Origin: Bacteroidales bacterium
GTDB lineage: Bacteria; Bacteroidota; Bacteroidia; Bacteroidales; F082
DNA length: 64,000 nt
Direction of reading: 5' to 3'
Assembly: GCA_016285355.1 (NCBI GenBank)
Contig: JAEEQP010000014.1
Location: 6,779-70,778, forward strand
Under the pieces are notes generated by a model, which was given only the letters and a program-made list of their open reading frames with translations, did no database searches and was not told the DNA's origin. The position numbers and the translations under genes are program-made. Below, piece by piece: positions 59,845-64,000 of the stretch. Within the stretch, counting starts at the first letter, position 1, and each line of letters opens with the position of its first letter.

Positions 59845-60939
59845 ATGAGAACCAATTGCTTACATTTAATCGATTTGAAGGGAACAGCCCTTTTTATCCT
59901 GTTTTTTGTTGCAACAGGAACCACGAAATCTTTTTCTCAAATTAGATTTGAAAGTAGCGGAATAGATGCGAAAAATCAGTTTGTCAAAACCATAGGAAAA
60001 GGAGATGCTTATTCACTGGTGAAAAGAGGAGAGTATTATGGCATTATGAGGGCTTCTGATTTTGTCGTTCAACCTGAGTTTGAAGAAATTGAGGAAGTAA
60101 AATCGTCTTGGAGTTTTACTATGGGCAGCGAGTATAAGGAAGAAGGTGGGGATTATTATACTCCAATCATCGCAAAAAAGAATGGTATGTATGGTGTTAT
60201 TAGAATTCAAGAGACACTTCCTTATGGCGGAACATATTGCGAGTTTCACGTTGATACAATAATTCCATTTATTGCCGATAGGATTGAATATGCTTTTTAT
60301 GATGTAAATTTATACAACGGCCATCCGGCACATTGTTTTTATTTTCAAAAGAATGGAAAATGGGGTCTGATGGTATTCAATAACTGGTCGATTCCTGTTG
60401 GATGTGTATCTGACGATAAGCCAATACCTGTTTTCTATTATAATAAAAAAGCCCATATGGCTTGTATTCATGGTTTTATTGTTAAAGCGGCAGGAAAGTA
60501 TGGTATTATTGCAAATCGAACAATCGAAAACAATTCGTACAAAATGGTTCTTAATATGGGTTATGATGACATCCAATATTATAATCCTGATATAGACAAT
60601 AATTATCTATATATTAAAAAAGACGGGAAATGTAACTGTTTTTTCAACATTGACAAAATAAGTGACGAAGTGGAATTACCTTTTGACGATATTCTTGGAA
60701 GGGATAAAAGACATGGGTTATTTGCGGTTAAATTAGATGGAAAATGGGGTTTTGTGAGATATTCATATAATAGCAAATTGGATGATTATCAATATAAATG
60801 GGTGATCAATCCCGTTTATGATGAAGTTGAGAATATTGATGAATTGCCAGAAAGCACAACTGTTTGGAAAAAGGGTAAGAAGTATAGGCTTGTTTGGGAC
60901 TATCACAAACAAAAGTACATTGAACATAAATGTAATTAA
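59845..60939 (+). CDS. Secreted WG-repeat protein
   Basis: 364 residues with an N-terminal signal (hydrophobic ALFILFFVATGTTKSFSQ). Five to six WG-type repeats run through the rest: RGEYYGIMRASDFVVQPEFE, KNGMYGVIRIQ, KNGKWGLMVFNNWSIPV, AGKYGIIANRT, LDGKWGFVRYS. Paralogous in architecture to the preceding gene and last of the three-gene unit, which ends in a terminator. Confidence 0.72.
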   Translation: MRTNCLHLIDLKGTALFILFFVATGTTKSFSQIRFESSGIDAKNQFVKTIGKGDAYSLVKRGEYYGIMRASDFVVQPEFEEIEEVKSSWSFTMGSEYKEEGGDYYTPIIAKKNGMYGVIRIQETLPYGGTYCEFHVDTIIPFIADRIEYAFYDVNLYNGHPAHCFYFQKNGKWGLMVFNNWSIPVGCVSDDKPIPVFYYNKKAHMACIHGFIVKAAGKYGIIANRTIENNSYKMVLNMGYDDIQYYNPDIDNNYLYIKKDGKCNCFFNIDKISDEVELPFDDILGRDKRHGLFAVKLDGKWGFVRYSYNSKLDDYQYKWVINPVYDEVENIDELPESTTVWKKGKKYRLVWDYHKQKYIEHKCN

Positions 60940-60979
60940 TGATATTAAAGCGTTAATGTTCAATTATTTATAGAAAATG

Positions 60980-61016
60980 AAGGGCGGCAGGGTATTATTC
61001 CTTATCGTCCTTTTTT
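60980..61016 (+). terminator. Terminator after the WG-repeat genes
   Basis: AAGGGCG / CGTCCTT stem (one G-T pair) followed by TTTTT. The rest of 60940-61294 holds the hairpin, repeat and promoter listed next. Confidence 0.6.
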
Positions 61017-61128
61017 ATGGGTTGGCTTTCTTGGTTGAGATTCTAATAAAGATATCTTAAAGTTACTTCTTGATCTTGACTGCTATATCCATAATGTTTT
61101 GACATCGCGCTATAAACAAAAACACCTC

Positions 61129-61175
61129 TATACTCAGCGGAATCTATCATTTTTCACCATTTTCCGCTGAGTATA
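61129..61175. repeat. Hairpin with 14-bp arms, CAGCGGAA family, copy 2
   Basis: TATACTCAGCGGAA / TTCCGCTGAGTATA around a 19-nt T-rich loop, 120-165 bp upstream of the ATPase/DUF234 gene. Core and loop resemble 54628-54675. Confidence 0.85.
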
Positions 61176-61194
61176 AGCATATTTTTCCCGATTA

Positions 61195-61253
61195 ATTAGC
61201 CCGAGTTTTTTCCAAACTTGTCAAATTTTGACGATTTTGGAAAAAACTCAACG
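61195..61253. repeat. Flanking direct repeat of the ATPase/DUF234 cassette (upstream copy)
   Basis: 59 bp, 57 identical to 62749-62807 in the same orientation. It is an imperfect palindrome: GAGTTTTTTCCAAA ... TTTGGAAAAAACTC around GTCAAATTTTGAC. Confidence 0.9.
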
Positions 61254-61270
61254 ATTTTTTTGTACCTTTG
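61236..61270 (+). promoter_or_regulatory. Promoter of the ATPase/DUF234 gene
   Basis: TTTG at 61236-61239 (inside the flanking repeat), 23 nt, then TACCTTTG at 61263-61270. The palindromic repeat covers the -33 side, so it may also be an operator. Confidence 0.6.
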
Positions 61271-61294
61271 CAGACGAATTAAGATGTGAAAAAC

Positions 61295-62719
61295 ATGGAT
61301 AAACTGATAGGTAGAGAGCAGGAAATCAAGCTATTGAAAGAATACACGGCTTCTGGACGGCCAGAGTTTGTGGCCATTTATGGCAGAAGACGTGTCGGAA
61401 AGACGTTCCTTGTCAACCAATTGTTTGGTGGGAAGTTGTCGTTTTCCATGACCGGCGTTCTTGATGGCTCCAAGGATGAACAAATGGAAGCATTCGTCGA
61501 TGTCATGCAGGAATACAGCGGCGAATTGATTGAGAAGCCGAAGACATGGATGGAGGCATTCCGCGTGCTGAAAGCGTTCTTGAAGACGAAAGTGGGGCTG
61601 AAGCAACGCTGTATCGTGTTTCTCGATGAACTGCCCTCAATGGACACGCAGCGTTCCGGCTTCGTCAGAGCGTTGGGCTATTTCTGGAACAGTTGGGCAT
61701 CGCTTCAGGACAACCTGACACTGATTGTATGCGGCTCGGCGACCTCGTGGATGATAAGCCATATCGTGGATGACAAAGGCGGTCTGCACGACCGTATCAC
61801 CCACGAGATGCATTTGCGCCCTTTCACTTTGCGAGAGGCCGAACGCTATCTGAAAAGCCGTGGATTCAAGTGGGAACGACTGTCAGTAATGCAGGCCTAT
61901 ATGGCTCTCGGCGGCATACCTTATTACTTGGGGCTGCTCAACAAGCAAGAGAGTTTCGCCATGAATATAGACCGCTTGTTCTTCAGCGAGGACGAGGAAC
62001 TGCGGCGAGAGTACAAACGCCTTTACGGCACGCTGTTCAAGTCGCCCGACTCCTATACGGCCATCGTGTCGGCACTCTCGAAAGTGCGTTCGGGATTGAC
62101 GCGCAACGAATTGAGAAAAGCCCTCGGCAAAGACTCAAGCGGTTCTTTGAGCAAGAAGTTGGAAGACCTTGTCAACTGCGACATCATTCGCAAATATGTG
62201 GTGCGCGAGAAGAATGTCAAGAAGAACTCAGCCATCTTTCAACTAATGGATTTTTACTCGATTTTCTACCTGACGTTTGTTTTGAGGGCTGAGAGAGAGA
62301 CGGACTATTGGAGCAACCACATCGGGACATCGGAAGTGAACACTTGGCTTGGGCTGAGTTTTGAACGGCTTTGTATGGCTCACGCTGTGCAAATCAAACA
62401 GGCATTGCGGCTCGACCGTATCGCCACCAAAGTCTACTCGTGGAGGAGCAAGAGCGCAAAGCCCAAGGCTCAGATTGACATGATTTTAGAACGTGCGGAC
62501 GGCATCATCAACATCTTTGAGATGAAGTACAGCGATGCGGATTATTCTTTGGACAAAGAGGAAAAAGAGAAGTTGAATAGTAGGATTGCGAAGTTCCGAA
62601 AAGAAACTGGAGTCAAAGGGGCACTTTGGCCGACACTTGTGACAACCTATGGCCTGAAAGACGGCATACACTCGGCCACTTTCGTTGCCATATTGACGAT
62701 GGACGACCTGTTTATGTAA
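61295..62719 (+). CDS. Archaeal-type ATPase with DUF234 (PD-(D/E)XK-like) domain
   Basis: The start MDKLIGREQEIKLLKEY (ATG 61295; a GTG lies three codons earlier) gives 474 residues. P-loop AIYGRRRVGKTFLV (about 27-40), Walker B RCIVFLDELPSM, sensor-like LIVCGSATSWMI, then a winged-helix segment (SALSKVRSGLTRNELRKALG). The C-terminal DUF234 region has KAQIDMILERADGIINIFEM then KY, a D...E-x-K nuclease-like signature. The function of this family is unknown. It is bracketed by 59-bp direct repeats, the downstream one overlapping the meaB stop codon. It has the same overall design as the DUF4143 unit at 53.4 kb but is only distantly related. Confidence 0.88.
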   Translation: MDKLIGREQEIKLLKEYTASGRPEFVAIYGRRRVGKTFLVNQLFGGKLSFSMTGVLDGSKDEQMEAFVDVMQEYSGELIEKPKTWMEAFRVLKAFLKTKVGLKQRCIVFLDELPSMDTQRSGFVRALGYFWNSWASLQDNLTLIVCGSATSWMISHIVDDKGGLHDRITHEMHLRPFTLREAERYLKSRGFKWERLSVMQAYMALGGIPYYLGLLNKQESFAMNIDRLFFSEDEELRREYKRLYGTLFKSPDSYTAIVSALSKVRSGLTRNELRKALGKDSSGSLSKKLEDLVNCDIIRKYVVREKNVKKNSAIFQLMDFYSIFYLTFVLRAERETDYWSNHIGTSEVNTWLGLSFERLCMAHAVQIKQALRLDRIATKVYSWRSKSAKPKAQIDMILERADGIINIFEMKYSDADYSLDKEEKEKLNSRIAKFRKETGVKGALWPTLVTTYGLKDGIHSATFVAILTMDDLFM

Positions 62720-62748
62720 GACAAATCAGCTATTGGAAGGGCTTTAAA

Positions 62749-62807
62749 ATTAGCCTGAGTTTTTTCCAAACTTGACAAATTTTGACGATTTTGGAAAAAA
62801 CTCAACG
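62749..62807. repeat. Flanking direct repeat of the ATPase/DUF234 cassette (downstream copy)
   Basis: The second copy of the 59-bp repeat. Its last six bases (62802-62807) are the meaB stop codon and final Arg codon. Confidence 0.9.
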
Positions 62808-63917
62808 CTTCAGCATATTGAAATAAGCATCCAACAATTTCTGAGCCCCAATGTAAGCGCTCATGCGTTGCCCGCGCACATCGCTTTCGACCAATGGTAG
62901 GAGGTCGGCGACGAGTTGGTTTTGGTAGAAATCGTTTTTAAGGGCAGCATCCATCGAGTCGTACATCATCTGCACGTCCTGTTGGGCGCGTTTCTTATAA
63001 AGGTAGCCGTTGTCGCGGATGGCCTGCACGTGGTCGGCGACCATCTGCCACACCTCGTCGATGTTGAAACCTGTTTGGGCGGAGCAGGTCATTACTTTGG
63101 TTTCCTGGCCTGATTCGGGCAAGGGGAAAAGATGCAGTGCATTGCGGCATTCCGCGGCGGCGCGATTGGCACGCATCACGTTGTCGCCATCAGCCTTGTT
63201 GACTGCGATGCCGTCGGCCATTTCCATGATGCCGCGCTTGATGCCTTGCAGCTCGTCGCCGGCACCACTGATTAATATAAGGAGGAAGAAATCGACCATG
63301 GAATGTACTGCTGTTTCGGATTGGCCCACGCCTACCGTCTCCACGAAAATGGTATCATAACCCGCTGCTTCACAAAGGATGATGGTTTCCCTTGTCTTTC
63401 TTGCCACACCGCCCAAAGTGCCAGCTGAAGCCGAAGGACGGATGTAAGCGTTGGGATGCACAGAGAGGCTCTCCATGCGGGTCTTGTCGCCCAGGATACT
63501 GCCCTTGGAGCGTTGGCTCGATGGGTCGATGGCTAAAACCGCAAGCTTCTGCCCTTTGTCGCAAAGATGCACGCCCAAAGCCTCGATGAAAGTACTCTTG
63601 CCCGCACCCGGCACGCCTGTGATACCCAAACGCAAGGCTTTACCAGCATGAGGCAGACAAGCCGCAATGATTTTTTGCGCCAAATCCTGATGCTTGGGCA
63701 GGGCACTCTCCACCAAAGTGATGGCTTTGCTGAGTGCCACGCGGTCGCCCTTGAGGATGCCTTCGACATAGTATTCTAACGGCATAAGCTGCTGCTGGTT
63801 GCGTTTCATGCGCTCCAAAGCGTTCGGGTTGACTTGAATGGGACCATCTACACCTTCGGTGACCTTGAGGTTCGATTCCCATTCATGTTCTTGATTTTCA
63901 AAGTGTTCGTATTCCAT
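62802..63917 (-). CDS. meaB: Methylmalonyl-CoA mutase-associated GTPase MeaB
   Basis: 371 residues. A G3E-type GTPase that chaperones B12-dependent methylmalonyl-CoA mutase in the cytosol. P-loop GITGVPGAGKSTFIEALG (about 98-115), AVLAIDPSSQRSKGSILGD, FVETVGVGQSETAV (switch region) and AVNKADGDN (base recognition) are all intact. The C-terminal dimerisation arm ends LLDAYFNMLKR. A -7 box TACCTTTG (complement of 63940-63947) is present. Methylmalonyl-CoA mutase genes would be expected nearby but are outside the window. A decayed copy of the last 38 codons lies at 56418-56531. Confidence 0.95.
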   Translation of the reverse strand: MEYEHFENQEHEWESNLKVTEGVDGPIQVNPNALERMKRNQQQLMPLEYYVEGILKGDRVALSKAITLVESALPKHQDLAQKIIAACLPHAGKALRLGITGVPGAGKSTFIEALGVHLCDKGQKLAVLAIDPSSQRSKGSILGDKTRMESLSVHPNAYIRPSASAGTLGGVARKTRETIILCEAAGYDTIFVETVGVGQSETAVHSMVDFFLLILISGAGDELQGIKRGIMEMADGIAVNKADGDNVMRANRAAAECRNALHLFPLPESGQETKVMTCSAQTGFNIDEVWQMVADHVQAIRDNGYLYKKRAQQDVQMMYDSMDAALKNDFYQNQLVADLLPLVESDVRGQRMSAYIGAQKLLDAYFNMLKR

Positions 63918-63963
63918 AGCGGGCTGCGGTTTGTTTTTGCAAAGGTAGGGTTTTTTATTTTTA

Positions 63964-63996
63964 TTTGCGTTATTCCAAAAAAAATGCGTAATTTTG
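63964..63996 (+). promoter_or_regulatory. Divergent promoter at the window edge
   Basis: TTTG at 63964-63967, 21 nt, then TAATTTTG at 63989-63996, pointing to a plus-strand gene beyond the window. Confidence 0.65.
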
Positions 63997-64000
63997 TAGT

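Noticed and set aside
61870..62292. 140-residue reading frame on the plus strand
   Set aside because: It lies entirely inside the ATPase/DUF234 gene in another frame and its composition (Arg/Leu/His-rich) is that of a shadow frame.
53385..62807. A single large integrative element covering 53-63 kb
   Set aside because: No integrase, relaxase, transposase or phage gene is present, and the two ATPase units have different, locally confined repeats; separate small events fit better.
62930..63917. Calling the GTPase an arginine/ornithine transport ATPase (ArgK)
   Set aside because: That older name refers to the same family; the motifs match MeaB, the methylmalonyl-CoA mutase chaperone.

Overview
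The window looks like the chromosome of a strictly or facultatively anaerobic gut-type Bacteroidales bacterium, probably uncultured. The evidence is Bacteroidetes-type promoters (TTTG, about 19-21 nt, TAnnTTTG) before many genes, BspA-type leucine-rich surface proteins, a type IX secretion C-terminal domain, Bacteroidetes lipoproteins, and the typical acpP-fabF-rnc-IPExxxVDY gene order. All calls are from reading the sequence; no database search was possible.

Layout. (1) 1-1.24 kb, minus strand: 5' part of an anaerobic ribonucleotide reductase (nrdD) with its own promoter and a cobalamin riboswitch. (2) 1.5-32.3 kb, plus strand: a 31-kb surface-protein island. It holds a C10 cysteine protease, a short DUF1566-type protein, a DUF1566/InlB repeat protein, a 2958-residue subtilase, a 2603-residue gingipain-like C25 protease and a BspA protein. 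Except for the short DUF1566 protein, these share a small kit of modules: divergent InlB B-repeats, LRR_5 blocks opened by an EF-hand-like loop, an unnamed ~165-residue beta-rich module (LPS-x-QQIYTA), a DSYGDG module, and a C-terminal GWNW module. Only the last protein carries a recognisable type IX sorting domain. Three unrelated protease folds therefore sit on the same accessory scaffold. (3) 32.3-53 kb: housekeeping genes (rnr, a lipoprotein plus two tandem GT-C-like membrane proteins, tRNA-Cys, map, dnaG, polA, acpP-fabF-rnc, an IPExxxVDY protein, a GT39 glycosyltransferase, glnA), with several families of palindromic repeats between and even inside them. (4) 53-64 kb: accessory region with hypothetical proteins, a TPR membrane protein, lipoprotein and WG-repeat genes, two AAA-type ATPase genes, and meaB.

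Most unusual signal. Three single-gene units, GxxExxY (41.8-42.4 kb), AAA/DUF4143 (53.3-54.6 kb) and archaeal-type ATPase/DUF234 (61.2-62.8 kb), each encode a protein with a D-x(n)-E-x-K signature of the PD-(D/E)XK nuclease fold. Each is bracketed by its own pair of palindromic direct repeats, and the outer repeat abuts or overlaps the stop codon of a neighbouring gene. This looks like one strategy used three times with unrelated repeat sequences. A second structural surprise is a 114-bp decayed copy of the 3' end of meaB at 56.4 kb. With the real meaB tail at 62.8 kb it brackets a 6.3-kb island, like the scar of a 3'-end integration or duplication.
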